A stretch of 64,000 nt of DNA from Streptococcus suis (GCF_024509525.1 NZ_JAMWEM010000001.1:336909-400908), one strand, 5' to 3'; positions 18,511-27,664 are shown, counted from the first letter of the stretch. Translations and numbers: made by a program. The notes: a model not told the origin generated them from the letters alone.

Positions 18511-19608
18511 ATGATTATTGGTGTTCCTAAAGAGATTAAAAACAATGAAAATCGTGTCGGAATCACACCAGCAGGTGTCCTGAGTTTTACACAAGCAGGT
18601 CACGAAGTTTGGGTAGAAAAAGGAGCAGGTCTTGGATCTGGTTATAGTGATGCAGAATATGAAGTACAAGGTGCCATTCTCAAAAATACTGCCGAAGAAA
18701 CCTGGGCAGCTGACATGGTGCTCAAGGTTAAAGAACCACTAGAAAGTGAATACACATTCTTTCGCCCAGGCCTGTTACTCTTTACCTATCTCCACCTAGC
18801 TCCTGCACCTGAATTGACGCATGCCTTGATAGACGGTGACGTGATTGCCATCGGCTATGAAACGGTTGTTGACCACGGCACCCTTCCTCTCCTAAATCCT
18901 ATGAGCGAAGTTGCTGGTCGCATGGCGACACAATTAGGCGCCCAATTCCTTACCAAGATTGAAGGTGGTTCAGGTATTCTACTAGGTGGTGTTCCTGGGG
19001 TCAAAAAAGGTCATGTAGTTATCATCGGTGGCGGAAATGTCGGTGTCAACGCTGCGCAAATGGCTGTCGGTCTAGGCGCAAAAGTGACGATTTTAGATAT
19101 CAATCCAAAACGCCTGGCTGAGCTAGATGCGCAATTCGATGGCAAGGTTCAAACTCTCATGTCCAATACACTCAATATTACTGAAAGTGTAAAAGAGGCC
19201 GATCTATTGATTGGGGCAGTTCTTATCCCTGGAGCACGCGCACCAAAATTAGTGACCAAGGAAATGGTTGCCAGCATGAAACCAGGTTCTGTCATCATTG
19301 ACGTTGCTGTAGACCAAGGTGGCATCATTGAAACGGCTGACCGTATCACCACACATGACAATCCAACCTACCTAGTAGATGGCATTCTTCACTATGCGGT
19401 TGCCAACATGCCTGGTGCTGTTGCTCGTACATCCACTCAGGCACTCACAAATGCCACCCTTCCTTACGCCCTTGAACTAGCCAACAAAGGTGCTGATAAG
19501 GCCATTGCCGACAGCACAGCCCTACGAACAGGTCTAAACATCTATCGTGGCAAAGTAACCAACCAAGCCGTTGCTGCTTCGCTTGGACTTACCTATTCAG
19601 ACATCTAA
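18511..19608 (+). CDS. ald: Alanine dehydrogenase
   Basis: 365 aa NAD-dependent enzyme converting L-alanine to pyruvate and ammonia. It starts [20 protein letters not shown], the AlaDH/PNT signature, contains the catalytic His region [13 protein letters not shown] and the NAD fold [28 protein letters not shown] precedes the ATG. It is a single gene, followed by a MITE-like repeat and a bidirectional terminator. Confidence 0.93.
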   Translation: MIIGVPKEIKNNENRVGITPAGVLSFTQAGHEVWVEKGAGLGSGYSDAEYEVQGAILKNTAEETWAADMVLKVKEPLESEYTFFRPGLLLFTYLHLAPAPELTHALIDGDVIAIGYETVVDHGTLPLLNPMSEVAGRMATQLGAQFLTKIEGGSGILLGGVPGVKKGHVVIIGGGNVGVNAAQMAVGLGAKVTILDINPKRLAELDAQFDGKVQTLMSNTLNITESVKEADLLIGAVLIPGARAPKLVTKEMVASMKPGSVIIDVAVDQGGIIETADRITTHDNPTYLVDGILHYAVANMPGAVARTSTQALTNATLPYALELANKGADKAIADSTALRTGLNIYRGKVTNQAVAASLGLTYSDI

Positions 19609-19648
19609 ATCTAGCAATCATTACAAATGCAAATTCTTTTCCAGTTAC

Positions 19649-19753
19649 TATAGTCAAATGAATTAGCTTTCAGACAAGGAACTGAGGGCAGGCAGTACTA
19701 AAGTACGGCAAGCCGAAAGTGACGATGTATCAAAGTTAATTCAGATGACTATA
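19649..19753. repeat. MITE-like element, 105 bp with 22-bp terminal inverted repeats
   Basis: Left end TATAGTCAAATGAATTAGCT, right end (inverted) TATAGTCATCTGAATTAACT; the 22-bp ends agree at 19 positions. No ORF inside. The TA at each extremity is compatible with TA target duplication, as in RUP-type elements mobilised by IS630-like transposases. It lies between ald and the terminator. Confidence 0.75.
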
Positions 19754-19793
19754 TTTATGCTTAACTCAAGTAATAGACTGGTCTATATAAACC

Positions 19794-19824
19794 AAAAAAT
19801 CCTAGTATCGACTAGGATTTTTTT
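19794..19824. terminator. Bidirectional terminator between ald and the yeiH-like gene
   Basis: AAAAAATCCTAGT-atcg-ACTAGGATTTTTTT: symmetrical arms with A-run on one side and T-run on the other, between convergent genes. Confidence 0.9.
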
Positions 19825-19830
19825 ATTTCT

Positions 19831-20853
19831 TTACCAAATTCCCAAGATTGCCTGCCAGACCAGTGTCAACACAGTCACGCCCAGCCAGCAAACTAGTCCG
19901 ACAAAAAGAGCAGCTCTGCCATTTTTCACCAAAGAAAAGACATTTGTTCGCAAGCCAATAGCTGCCATAGCCATGCAAATGAGAAACTTGGACAGAGTTT
20001 TGAGCGGAGCAAAAAAATCCGTCCCTAATCCAAGATGACCTGCGATTGTAGTCAGCAAACTGGCTAGAATAAAGTACAGAATGAAGGTCGGAAACCCTGC
20101 CAAGAGTGAGGAACTATCTGCCTTAACTCCCTTTCCTCGACTCCGCCAAATCGCCAAGACCGTTGTAATCGGGATAATAGCCAGGGTCCGCGTCAGCTTG
20201 ACGGTCACTGCCGTGTCCAAAGTCTGACTGCCTAGGCCGTAAAGACTGTCCCAAGTAGCCGCCGTTGCGGTGACCGACGAGGTGTCATTGACCGCCGTTC
20301 CAGCGAACATCCCAAAGGCCTGACCCGAATCGGTCGAAAACCCAAGCCAAGTTGCAAAAGTCGGAAAAATCAAGGCCGCCAAGACATTAAAGAGAAAGAT
20401 GACCGAGATAGCCTGAGCCACATCCTCATCATCTGCCTGGATAACGGGAGCTGTCGCCGCAATAGCAGACCCTCCACAGATAGAGGTACCTACGCCAATC
20501 AAGGTCGCCAGATCAGATGAAATGGGCAAGATTTTCCACATCAGAACTGCCAAAATCAAAGCGAAACTAATGGTCGAAAGAATAATTGGCAGAGATTGGC
20601 GACCAACTGCCAATACCGCTGATAAATTTAATCCAAATCCCAAACAAATCACCGCATACTGTAAAATCTTCTTAGAGGTAAAGGTCAAGCCTGGCTGAAA
20701 CGCATTTTTCCTTGAAATGTAAGAGTGCAGGCTCATCCCGATTAGAAGGGCAAAAACAGGCCCACCCACTACTGAAAACCAACTCCCTAAGCACCAGCTT
20801 ATTCCAGCCAAGACTAGACAAAGTACCATACCTCTGGCATTTTCCTTAACCAT
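19831..20853 (-). CDS. YeiH-family putative sulfate/organic-anion exporter
   Basis: 340 aa polytopic membrane protein, about ten segments. Family signatures include LIGVGTSICGGSAIAATAPV, GMFAGTAVNDTSSVTA and LSKFLICMAMAAIGL, typical of the UPF0324/YeiH group. The substrate of this family is not firmly known; sulfate and taurine-derived anions have been suggested. It starts 9 bp after the azlD-like gene and probably shares its transcript. Confidence 0.82.
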   Translation of the reverse strand: MVKENARGMVLCLVLAGISWCLGSWFSVVGGPVFALLIGMSLHSYISRKNAFQPGLTFTSKKILQYAVICLGFGLNLSAVLAVGRQSLPIILSTISFALILAVLMWKILPISSDLATLIGVGTSICGGSAIAATAPVIQADDEDVAQAISVIFLFNVLAALIFPTFATWLGFSTDSGQAFGMFAGTAVNDTSSVTATAATWDSLYGLGSQTLDTAVTVKLTRTLAIIPITTVLAIWRSRGKGVKADSSSLLAGFPTFILYFILASLLTTIAGHLGLGTDFFAPLKTLSKFLICMAMAAIGLRTNVFSLVKNGRAALFVGLVCWLGVTVLTLVWQAILGIW

Positions 20854-20862
20854 AAGTCCCTC

Positions 20863-21189
20863 CTAAAAAAGCAAGCGGAGAGCAGCTGTCGTCAAGACAC
20901 CAACCACTACTGCGAAAAGGATATTTTTGGTCCTCAAGACCACCAAAAAGGTCGGAATGAGGGCCAGACTTTCGACAGGGAGAAGGCTGGGAAGGGATCC
21001 CACCTTTTCGTCCATGATGCTGGACAGGGTCAATGCAAAGATAATGGTGATGGGTAGAAAGCTGAGAAATTTCACCAACTTTGGAGGCAGGGATTTGTTC
21101 TGCGTCAGGACAAAAGGCAGGACGCGTGGCAGCCAGGTCACCAGGGCCGCCGCCAGAATAATCAATAGAATACTAGTTTTTATCATCAA
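20863..21189 (-). CDS. azlD: Branched-chain amino acid export subunit AzlD
   Basis: 108 aa with three to four membrane segments (ILLIILAAALVTWLPRVLPF, FLSFLPITIIFALTLSSIM). The R-x-LPF motif near residue 25 is typical of AzlD. It overlaps azlC by 17 bp, as usual for this pair, which exports branched-chain amino acids and analogues. Confidence 0.87.
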   Translation of the reverse strand: MMIKTSILLIILAAALVTWLPRVLPFVLTQNKSLPPKLVKFLSFLPITIIFALTLSSIMDEKVGSLPSLLPVESLALIPTFLVVLRTKNILFAVVVGVLTTAALRLLF

Positions 21190-21874
21190 TCATCACCCCC
21201 ACAAAACAGCCCAAGAGCGTTGCCAGAAGCACCGCAACATAGGACGACACTAGCACAGACAGACCGACATAGGCTAGACCAACCGTCAGCAAAATCAAGC
21301 CGATCTTTTTCAACGGAATGGTCCGAGCCATAGCCTCCAGCTGACCTGAAAAAATCCCGACAAACATAGCAACCAAGGCAAAATCTAAACCAAACTGCTC
21401 TGGATTTGGAATCAGCCCACCAATCAGATTACCCAAAATGGTAAAGGTTACCCAAGAAGCGTAGCTCGCAAAGTTGTTGCCGTACATCCAGCTTGGTGCA
21501 ATCTGCTTGTCCTCAATGTGCTTACGGAGCAGCACCGCATAGGACTCATCCGTCACAAAAGAGCCAATCAGGATATTGGAGCCCAGACTGTTGCCCTGAA
21601 AAATGGTCGTCGTATGCAGGCACATGAGAAAATTCCGCAGATTGACAAAGAAAACCGTCACCGCAATCGACACTAATGGAGCCCCTGCCAAAATCATAGC
21701 ACACATGACAAATTGGGCACTTCCTGCATAGACCAAAAGGCTCATCAGCCCCATTTCCACCGCAGAAATGCCAGCATTGACCGATACGACACCGCAGGCT
21801 AGGCCAATACTGGCATAGCCCAGAGCTGTTGGGATAGCATCCCGCAAGCCCTCACGAAAATCCTGTACTTTCAT
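21173..21874 (-). CDS. azlC: Branched-chain amino acid export subunit AzlC
   Basis: 233 aa. The N-terminal FREGLRDAIPTALGYASIGL and YAGSAQFVMCAM with LRNFLMC are strong AzlC signatures; about seven membrane segments. GGAGAG precedes the ATG. First gene of an azlC-azlD-yeiH-like cluster. Confidence 0.9.
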   Translation of the reverse strand: MKVQDFREGLRDAIPTALGYASIGLACGVVSVNAGISAVEMGLMSLLVYAGSAQFVMCAMILAGAPLVSIAVTVFFVNLRNFLMCLHTTTIFQGNSLGSNILIGSFVTDESYAVLLRKHIEDKQIAPSWMYGNNFASYASWVTFTILGNLIGGLIPNPEQFGLDFALVAMFVGIFSGQLEAMARTIPLKKIGLILLTVGLAYVGLSVLVSSYVAVLLATLLGCFVGVMIDDKN

Positions 21875-21962
21875 CTTCTCTCCTTTGAAATCAAGTTATA
21901 TCATTCTAGTATAGGAGACAATCTCTCCCTCGTCAATAACAAATTGGTACATCATTAGAAAA

Positions 21963-21984
21963 AGCTGGGCATCAAAATCCAGCT
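21963..21984 (-). terminator. Terminator of the tsaB-rimI-tsaD operon
   Basis: AGCTGG/CCAGCT stem with a 10-nt loop followed on the minus strand by TTTTTCT, directly after the tsaD stop. Confidence 0.8.
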
Positions 21985-21993
21985 GCTTCCTTC

Positions 21994-23004
21994 TTACAAA
22001 TTCTCAAAAGCCAAACTTGGCTTAGCATTGAGGTCCCAGCCAGCAAGGTTTTCCTTATTGTACTCGCTGACCGCTGCCAAGGCAATCATGCCAGCATTGT
22101 CACCGCAGAGTCGAAGCGGGGGAATGATGACCTCCACATCGGTGACTTCAGCCGCCAACCGCTCTCGCAAGCCCTGATTGGCTGCCACACCGCCCGCTAC
22201 CACCAAGGTCTTGACAGGGTATTTCTCCAAGGCCTTCTTGGTCTTGGCCATAAGAATGTCCATGACACAGGCTTGGAAGGAAGCTGACAGGTCCGCATTG
22301 GACAAGGTTTCCCCTTTCTGCTGGGCATTGTGGTAGAGGTTGATAAAGGCAGATTTCAAACCTGAGAAAGAAAACTCCAGATTATCCTCTTTAATCATAG
22401 CCCGAGGGAAGTCATAAATGTCTTGCCCCTCATGTGCCAATTCGTCAATCACCCGACCAGCTGGATAGGGCAGGCCCATGACCCGCCCCACCTTATCATA
22501 GGCTTCGCCGACCGCATCATCTCGCGTTTCACCGACAATCTTGTAGTCGCCCGCCTCTGACACATAGACCAATTCTGTGTGTCCACCGCTGACCAAGAGG
22601 GCCAAGAGCGGAAACTCCAACTCCTTGACCGCACGCGCCGCCATCAAATGCCCTGCCATGTGGTTGACAGGAATGAGCGGCAGACCGTTAGCCCAAGCAA
22701 AAGCCTTGGCAGCCGAAATCCCAACTAGCAAGGCGCCAACCAAGCCAGGCCCATAGGTCACAGCCACAGCCGTCAAGTCCTCTGCCGTCACTTCCGCCTC
22801 CAACAAGGCCTCCTCGATACAGGCCGTTATCACTTCCACATGGTGACGGCTGGCCACTTCAGGCACCACCCCACCAAACCGCTGGTGGCTGGCAATCTGG
22901 CTGGCAATGACATTGGACAAAAGTTCCGCCTCATTGCGCAAAACAGCCACTGAGGTCTCGTCACAGGAGGTCTCAATCGCCAAAATCAATCTATCTTTCA
23001 TCAC
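21994..23004 (-). CDS. tsaD: tRNA N6-adenosine threonylcarbamoyltransferase TsaD
   Basis: 336 aa. It transfers threonylcarbamoyl to A37 of ANN-decoding tRNAs together with TsaB, TsaE and TsaC. N-terminal [16 protein letters not shown], the metal-binding SRHHVEV and NHMAGHL motifs, [11 protein letters not shown] and the ASKH-fold block [16 protein letters not shown] are seen. It overlaps rimI by 14 bp. Confidence 0.96.
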   Translation of the reverse strand: MMKDRLILAIETSCDETSVAVLRNEAELLSNVIASQIASHQRFGGVVPEVASRHHVEVITACIEEALLEAEVTAEDLTAVAVTYGPGLVGALLVGISAAKAFAWANGLPLIPVNHMAGHLMAARAVKELEFPLLALLVSGGHTELVYVSEAGDYKIVGETRDDAVGEAYDKVGRVMGLPYPAGRVIDELAHEGQDIYDFPRAMIKEDNLEFSFSGLKSAFINLYHNAQQKGETLSNADLSASFQACVMDILMAKTKKALEKYPVKTLVVAGGVAANQGLRERLAAEVTDVEVIIPPLRLCGDNAGMIALAAVSEYNKENLAGWDLNAKPSLAFENL

Positions 23005-23431
23005 GTTCTCTCTTCATTATCACCGCGTCCTCGACAGGATGGCGGTAGTAGTCTTTTCGTTTTCCTATTTTGGTAAAATGCTGGCGTGTATAGAGGGCCT
23101 GAGCTGCACTGTTAGACTCCCTCACTTCGAGGAAGATGTCCCCCTCCCAGTCCATCACAGCAGCCATCAGTAGACTGGCGATTCCCAACCTCTGAAAATC
23201 AGCCTTGACAGCAATCTGCAAGATTTCCATCTCATCCAGCACCGTCTGAACAGCCAAAAATCCGACCAATTCCTGACCTTTATAGGCCAGATAGTAGTCC
23301 TCATCCTGACTAGACATGCTAGAGGCAATCTGTTCCAAGGTCCAAGGCGATTGCTCATAGACCGACTCCATGACTGCCAACACAGCTTCCGCTAGATTTT
23401 CCTGACCGTCGTAGTGTTTAATTTTTATCAT
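22991..23431 (-). CDS. rimI: Ribosomal-protein-alanine N-acetyltransferase RimI
   Basis: 146 aa GNAT fold. The acetyl-CoA loop is seen in [15 protein letters not shown], and the RimI-like block [20 protein letters not shown]. It lies between tsaB and tsaD with overlaps on both sides, the usual Firmicutes arrangement. Function by family: acetylation of the N terminus of protein S18. Confidence 0.9.
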   Translation of the reverse strand: MIKIKHYDGQENLAEAVLAVMESVYEQSPWTLEQIASSMSSQDEDYYLAYKGQELVGFLAVQTVLDEMEILQIAVKADFQRLGIASLLMAAVMDWEGDIFLEVRESNSAAQALYTRQHFTKIGKRKDYYRHPVEDAVIMKRERDER

Positions 23432-24111
23432 ACACGCTTGATATAACTTTCTGAGCCAGCTTGGTTGTCCTTGAGCCAGTTTTCCTCCGCCTCTACTCGC
23501 TTGAGATAGTTGGGCTCAAAGCTGGTGACATCTACTGCTGGCAAGCCTTGACCAAGCACCGCCAACTGATAGGCAGACGGCAGACTGGCTTGATACTGAG
23601 CACTTGGTAGAGCTTGTTCGATTTGCTCGATAAAGTTTTCTACTTCGCCAACAAAGGTGATGTTTTCCTTGCCAGACAGACTAGAAAGCAAGTCTTCAAA
23701 AGACCAGTACTTATCCGCCTCGACTGATCTGCCATTTTCAAAGACACCTGCATAGACGCAGTTACGGCGGGCATCAATGAGAGGCACCACCAGACCCGTC
23801 AGGCTAGGAGGAACCAGAGACTGAAGACTGGATAGCCCCACCAAGTCAATCTTGAGGGTGTAGGCCAGGGTCTTGGCAGTCGCCACCGCCACCCGCAGAC
23901 CCGTGTAGGAGCCAGGTCCCTGAGCGACCACAATCCGATTCAGGTCTTTGGGCGTCCAGCCTACCTGAGCCACCAAAAAATCGACCACAGGCATGAGACT
24001 GATACTATGATTTTTCTTGACAGCCAACAGGGTTTCCGCCTGCAAACGACCGTCCTCCACCAAGGCAACCGAAAGAGCCTGATTGGAGCTGTCTAAAGCT
24101 AGTATTTTCAT
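23428..24111 (-). CDS. tsaB: tRNA threonylcarbamoyladenosine biosynthesis protein TsaB
   Basis: About 227 aa ASKH-fold partner of TsaD. N-terminal MKILALDSSNQALSVALVED and VAQGPGSYTGLRVAVATAKT are TsaB signatures. The ATG at 24111 is chosen over 24135 because AGGAG lies right before it. It overlaps rimI by 4 bp. Confidence 0.93.
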   Translation of the reverse strand: MKILALDSSNQALSVALVEDGRLQAETLLAVKKNHSISLMPVVDFLVAQVGWTPKDLNRIVVAQGPGSYTGLRVAVATAKTLAYTLKIDLVGLSSLQSLVPPSLTGLVVPLIDARRNCVYAGVFENGRSVEADKYWSFEDLLSSLSGKENITFVGEVENFIEQIEQALPSAQYQASLPSAYQLAVLGQGLPAVDVTSFEPNYLKRVEAEENWLKDNQAGSESYIKRV

Positions 24112-24126
24112 CTTCTCCTCTTTCCT

Positions 24127-24335
24127 TATACTCAATGAAAATCAAAATCAGACTAGCTCCAAAGGTTTGGGGAACCTTTGGAGGTTGGAGATAGAGCGAA
24201 CGTAGTTCGTTTCTACTTAGCAGATAGAACCCTGTTACTATTTTGTTTCAAGGTAACAGGCTGAAAGGCTCCACTGGAGCCTCTCACTCATCAAATCAAG
24301 TCAACAACGTCTGATTTTGATTTTCGAAGAGTATT
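24127..24335 (-). repeat. BOX-like repeat element
   Basis: On the minus strand it begins ATACTCTTCGAAAATCAAAA, like pneumococcal boxA, carries an internal hairpin block (GAACTACGTTCGCTC, TATCTCCAACCTC) like boxB/boxC, and ends TTTGATTTTCATTGAGTAT like boxC. The 26-bp ends are inverted repeats with 3 mismatches. It fills the gap between tsaB and the ABC exporter gene. Confidence 0.85.
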
Positions 24336-24389
24336 TCAATGCTACTCTCTATTGTAAGCCATCTTGGATATTTTTTCAAATAATGAAAA

Positions 24390-24412
24390 GACTGGGTTGT
24401 GATTTCCCAGTC
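24390..24412 (-). terminator. Terminator of the ABC exporter gene (module 1)
   Basis: GACTGGG/CCCAGTC stem followed on the minus strand by TTTTC, beginning 3 bp after the stop codon. Confidence 0.8.
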
Positions 24413-24414
24413 AG

Positions 24415-26004
24415 TCATTCTTCTCTTTTCAACTCTACTATCTGATCATACTGAATATCCTCATCGATATGGTGGGCAATTTCCAATATCATAATCGGTA
24501 AAGAATGTAGGAGTTTGCGAACAGCCTTGCCATTTTTCTCATCCAAGGCTGCCGTTACCTCATCTGCTAGGAGAATATCCTTCTTCCGCAGGAGGAAACG
24601 AGCAATTTCCAGACGGACCCGTTGACCACCTGAGATATTATCACCGTTATTTTCTACCTTCACATTAAGAATATCTGAAAACTCATCAAGAAGCCCAACC
24701 TGTCCCAGAACATCCAAGAGTTCTTGGTCTGTAAAATCATCCCCCAAGGTCAGATTGTAACGAATAGTATCGCTAAATAAAAACGGACTTTGGCTAATCA
24801 GACCGATATTACCCTGAAAATCCTCTCGCTCCTGACCACCAGCCTCCGTCACATAAACACGACCTACATCCGCTGTTTCTTGCCCTAGCAAAATCCGAAA
24901 GAGCGTTGTTTTACCAGAACCACTGGCACCTTTGATTAAGACCTTTTCTCCCATCTTGAAGAAAACATTCAGACCAGCAAACAGTTGCTTATCGCCATAG
25001 GATTTAGCTAAATCTTTCATATTTAAGCCCTGAATGTCAGACAGATGACTTTCTTTACGCTCCACAAAATCAGGCTCTGTTTCCAAAATACCAAAGATTT
25101 TATCTGCAAGATCATGGGCACCTTGGATATGAACTGAAAGATACATCAAATTCTGAATAGGACCTACTAACTGGTCTGACGCAATATACATGGTGACCAA
25201 GTTTGCAACAGTAATATTTTCTCCATTTGAAATCAAATAAAAACCGACAGCAACAGGTAAAATCTGACTGATGAATTCCATAAAACCATTACAAAAGTAA
25301 ACAATATTATGGGTAAAGCAAAATCGCTGAATAGCAACTTGATAGTCTTGCATGACCGCAAATACACGTTGAAAACTGCGGTCCATATTTTGATTGACAA
25401 GAAGAGTTTCACTTCCATGAACGCTATCAGAGACCTCCTCGTGAACTTTTGTCCGAAGGTCAGAATATTCTTTACCAGCATCCTTGAAACGTCTATTCAT
25501 TAAAAATTGTGGCAAAGGACGTAAAATCGTAAATCCAACAAAAATTGCCCCTAACATAAAATTTTGCATCAAAATATAGATAGAGGTGACTAAGGTAACA
25601 AATGCCCAACTTAAAGCGGTATTGATAGGCTCTAGATAGGTATCTCCCAAGACTTCCATATCCTGAGTGAGCAAGGTAATCTTGTCATTCTGACTAAACT
25701 TTGGATTGGCAATCACTTTTCGAAAGAGGGACGAACGAATACCGTTTTGAATCTCTCTCCGAAAAACATTATGTGCATGATTAGCTAATAGCATAAAGCT
25801 ATACACCACAAAATAAACGGACAGACCATAGACCAATAATTGCCAAATTTTCCCATAACTCAATCCGTGTTCATCTAGTTGTAAAATTTTTGATAAGACT
25901 AAAGGTTGAACCAGTACAACACCACCATTGACAAATCGACCTACAATCACTAACCATTTCTGCTTTTTGTCAATGTAACGATAAATTCCAAGAATTCTCT
26001 TCAT
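24415..26004 (-). CDS. ABC exporter, fused membrane and ATPase domains (signalling module 1)
   Basis: 529 aa half-transporter. Residues 1-300 hold about six membrane helices (ABCB fold); the ATPase has Walker A KGASGSGKTTL, signature NISGGQRVRLEIARFLL, Walker B DILLADEVTAALDE and a switch region LEIAHHIDE, i.e. AHH where most exporters have THR. No N-terminal peptidase domain. ATG 26004 is chosen over 26043 because GGAGGT precedes it. It is transcribed away from a small peptide gene whose 3' end overlaps an Rgg regulator, so it is inferred to export that peptide or a product it controls. A paralog with the same AHH loop is at 57865-59481. Confidence 0.85.
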   Translation of the reverse strand: MKRILGIYRYIDKKQKWLVIVGRFVNGGVVLVQPLVLSKILQLDEHGLSYGKIWQLLVYGLSVYFVVYSFMLLANHAHNVFRREIQNGIRSSLFRKVIANPKFSQNDKITLLTQDMEVLGDTYLEPINTALSWAFVTLVTSIYILMQNFMLGAIFVGFTILRPLPQFLMNRRFKDAGKEYSDLRTKVHEEVSDSVHGSETLLVNQNMDRSFQRVFAVMQDYQVAIQRFCFTHNIVYFCNGFMEFISQILPVAVGFYLISNGENITVANLVTMYIASDQLVGPIQNLMYLSVHIQGAHDLADKIFGILETEPDFVERKESHLSDIQGLNMKDLAKSYGDKQLFAGLNVFFKMGEKVLIKGASGSGKTTLFRILLGQETADVGRVYVTEAGGQEREDFQGNIGLISQSPFLFSDTIRYNLTLGDDFTDQELLDVLGQVGLLDEFSDILNVKVENNGDNISGGQRVRLEIARFLLRKKDILLADEVTAALDEKNGKAVRKLLHSLPIMILEIAHHIDEDIQYDQIVELKREE

Positions 26005-26073
26005 AATCAACCTCCAATAGCAAAAAGTGTACTCTTTAGTCATTATTTTAATACACTTAATGCATTGTCATTG

Positions 26074-26137
26074 AAACTTGCGAATATGTAATTTTGTAAA
26101 TTTTCAAGTTTAGGATATGCAAAAAATCAGTTATACT
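26074..26137 (+). promoter_or_regulatory. Putative Rgg-controlled promoter of the small peptide gene
   Basis: A -10 TATACT (26132-26137) has a poor -35 (TTTAGG, 26109-26114) at 17 bp, as expected for an activator-dependent promoter. Inverted heptamers AAACTTG (26074-26080) and CAAGTTT (26105-26111), 24 nt apart, end at the -35. The element lies between divergent exporter and peptide genes and could control both. Confidence 0.5.
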
Positions 26138-26162
26138 GAAAATAAAAACGAGGTACAAAGCC

Positions 26163-26273
26163 ATGAAACAGAAAGTTGTATATATTATTTTCGCTATCTC
26201 ACTATCACTTCCAATAGTAATCGACACCTTATCAAAATCACTTCCTCCTGTTCCTATCACTTTTCATCTATAA
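26163..26273 (+). CDS. Small hydrophobic peptide, candidate Rgg pheromone (module 1)
   Basis: 36 codons, ATG to TAA. It begins MKQKVVYIIFAI (Lys-rich start then hydrophobic) and ends SKSLPPVPITFHL. GAGG (26150-26153) lies 9 nt before the ATG and a -10 box further upstream. It is convergent with the rgg gene and overlaps its last 17 bp, an arrangement known for some SHP/Rgg pairs. SHP precursors are usually 20-30 aa, so this is slightly long. No match can be claimed; function is inferred from context, composition and resemblance to the peptide at 56904-56978 (both have PPV near the C terminus). Confidence 0.6.
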   Translation: MKQKVVYIIFAISLSLPIVIDTLSKSLPPVPITFHL

Positions 26274-27129
26274 GTCTTAAAAAATGAACCCGGATAATCG
26301 AAGCTGTCTGATCATCTATCAATTCCTGTATAGATTGAATGTAGGTTTCGATTATCTCTTTTTCTTTGTCTGAACGACCATTTTCGATATAGTCCAATAG
26401 CAGACGATAATAGCGAGCCATTATCTTTACAAAGGTATCTTTAAAACTAATCATAGACTCCATTTTATCTAAGTAATAGGAAACTTGAGAGTATATTCCT
26501 CTATCAAATAATTCCGAAATCGTATTGAGTAACGTAGATTTTATAAGTTCCTGATGTTTCCTAAGTTTATTAAAAGATTTTTCTTCCTTACATAAGTCAT
26601 GAGCAAAATACAATAACATCCGATTATTCAACAACATCTGTGCATTCATAAATAGATAAAGCTCAAAACTTGTCCACTCCTCAATAGCAAAGAGATAATC
26701 TGAGAGAAACTTCCTATCCTCCTCGTCAAAATCAGTTCGTCCATCTAAGGCAGCCAGCGCCACCTTGATGACTATTCCATTTAACCGAGCATAGAGTTCG
26801 CCCTCAGCTTTCAAGAGGTCTGACTCCAACAAAGCCTCTAGCCCATCCCTATCCTGTCGGTAATACAAATCTGAAATCAGATTAGCCAGCTCAATATGAG
26901 GCGCTTCCTTGTAACCATGGTATTTATAGGTGAACTCCTCCATGGTCATGTTGATACCCTCGACAGCCACAATCAACTTATCCGCTGCCAACATGGACTT
27001 GCCCGATTCAAAGCGTGATAGCTGGGCTGCTGTAAAGTCTCCACCGACAACATCCTTTTGCTTAACCAAGCGAGAATTTCGGAGTTCCCTGTAAAATTCG
27101 CCTAAACTCATTTGTGGTACTGTACCCAT
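26257..27129 (-). CDS. Rgg/GadR/MutR-family transcriptional regulator
   Basis: 290 aa. Residues 7-70 form an XRE-type HTH (LGEFYRELRNSRLVKQKDV, FTAAQLSRFESGKSMLA), then an alpha-helical repeat region of the Rgg C-terminal type (LLNNRMLLYFAHDLCKEEKS). Rgg proteins bind short imported peptides in the cytoplasm and switch nearby promoters. AAAGGGG precedes the ATG at 27129. The overlapping convergent peptide gene and the ABC exporter beyond it suggest a self-contained signalling module. No catalytic function expected. Confidence 0.88.
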   Translation of the reverse strand: MGTVPQMSLGEFYRELRNSRLVKQKDVVGGDFTAAQLSRFESGKSMLAADKLIVAVEGINMTMEEFTYKYHGYKEAPHIELANLISDLYYRQDRDGLEALLESDLLKAEGELYARLNGIVIKVALAALDGRTDFDEEDRKFLSDYLFAIEEWTSFELYLFMNAQMLLNNRMLLYFAHDLCKEEKSFNKLRKHQELIKSTLLNTISELFDRGIYSQVSYYLDKMESMISFKDTFVKIMARYYRLLLDYIENGRSDKEKEIIETYIQSIQELIDDQTASIIRVHFLRLIDEK

Positions 27130-27299
27130 GACTCATCCCCTTTCTCGATGCATTAAAATTCCACTTCCATTTATTATAATATCCAAATATATTTTTGTCA
27201 ATTTCACTTATTATTCTGCCAAATGACTGCTTGTTTCTGAAAATCATGACACTTTTCCATTTTCTTGCCATCCTCTTTTACCATTAGCCTATTTTATGG

Positions 27300-27393
27300 T
27301 ATAATGAAGAGTAACATTTAGACTGAATAAATTGACAACTCTAGAAAATTGAATAGATAATACCAAGCAGAATAGCTGTTTGGGGCTTTTTTC
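27300..27393 (+). promoter_or_regulatory. Promoter and terminator-containing leader of rpoY-rnjA
   Basis: A -10 TATAAT (27300-27305) begins a leader with no gene in it. At 27363-27382 CCAAGCAG-aata-GCTGTTTGG forms a stem followed by GGCTTTTTT, an intrinsic terminator about 40 bp before the rpoY start. The gene upstream is divergent, so the terminator acts on this leader itself: attenuation or a short RNA. Confidence 0.6.
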
Positions 27394-27430
27394 ATAGTTG
27401 CCAGTCAAAAAGAAAGGAACTATACTACAC

Positions 27431-27661
27431 ATGATTTATAAAGTATTCTATCAAGAATCAAAAATTAGCCCACGTCGCGAGCAAACACGCGCTCTTTATC
27501 TAGACATCGATGCTGCATCAGAATTGGAAGGTCGTATTATCGCGCGTGAATTGGTGGAAACCAACCGCCCTGAATACAACATCGAATTTATCGACCTCTT
27601 ATCAGACAATCATCTTGAATACGAGAAAGAGCACGCAGATTTCAAAATTACGGAGTTTTAA
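27431..27661 (+). CDS. rpoY: DNA-directed RNA polymerase epsilon subunit
   Basis: 76 aa DUF1447 protein ([19 protein letters not shown] ... [19 protein letters not shown]), the small Firmicutes RNA polymerase subunit. The ATG at 27431 is chosen over 27398 because GAAAGGAAC precedes it and the family begins MIYKVFYQ. It sits 3 bp ahead of rnjA, the conserved neighbour. Confidence 0.92.
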   Translation: MIYKVFYQESKISPRREQTRALYLDIDAASELEGRIIARELVETNRPEYNIEFIDLLSDNHLEYEKEHADFKITEF

Positions 27662-27664
27662 TCC

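Noticed and set aside
26057..26260. 67-codon minus-strand ORF between exporter and rgg
   Set aside because: It is the antisense of the peptide gene and its promoter; the + strand frame has ribosome-binding site, -10 and peptide-like composition.
27062..27271. 69-codon minus-strand ORF upstream of rgg
   Set aside because: Overlaps the start of rgg in another frame, no ribosome-binding site, random composition.
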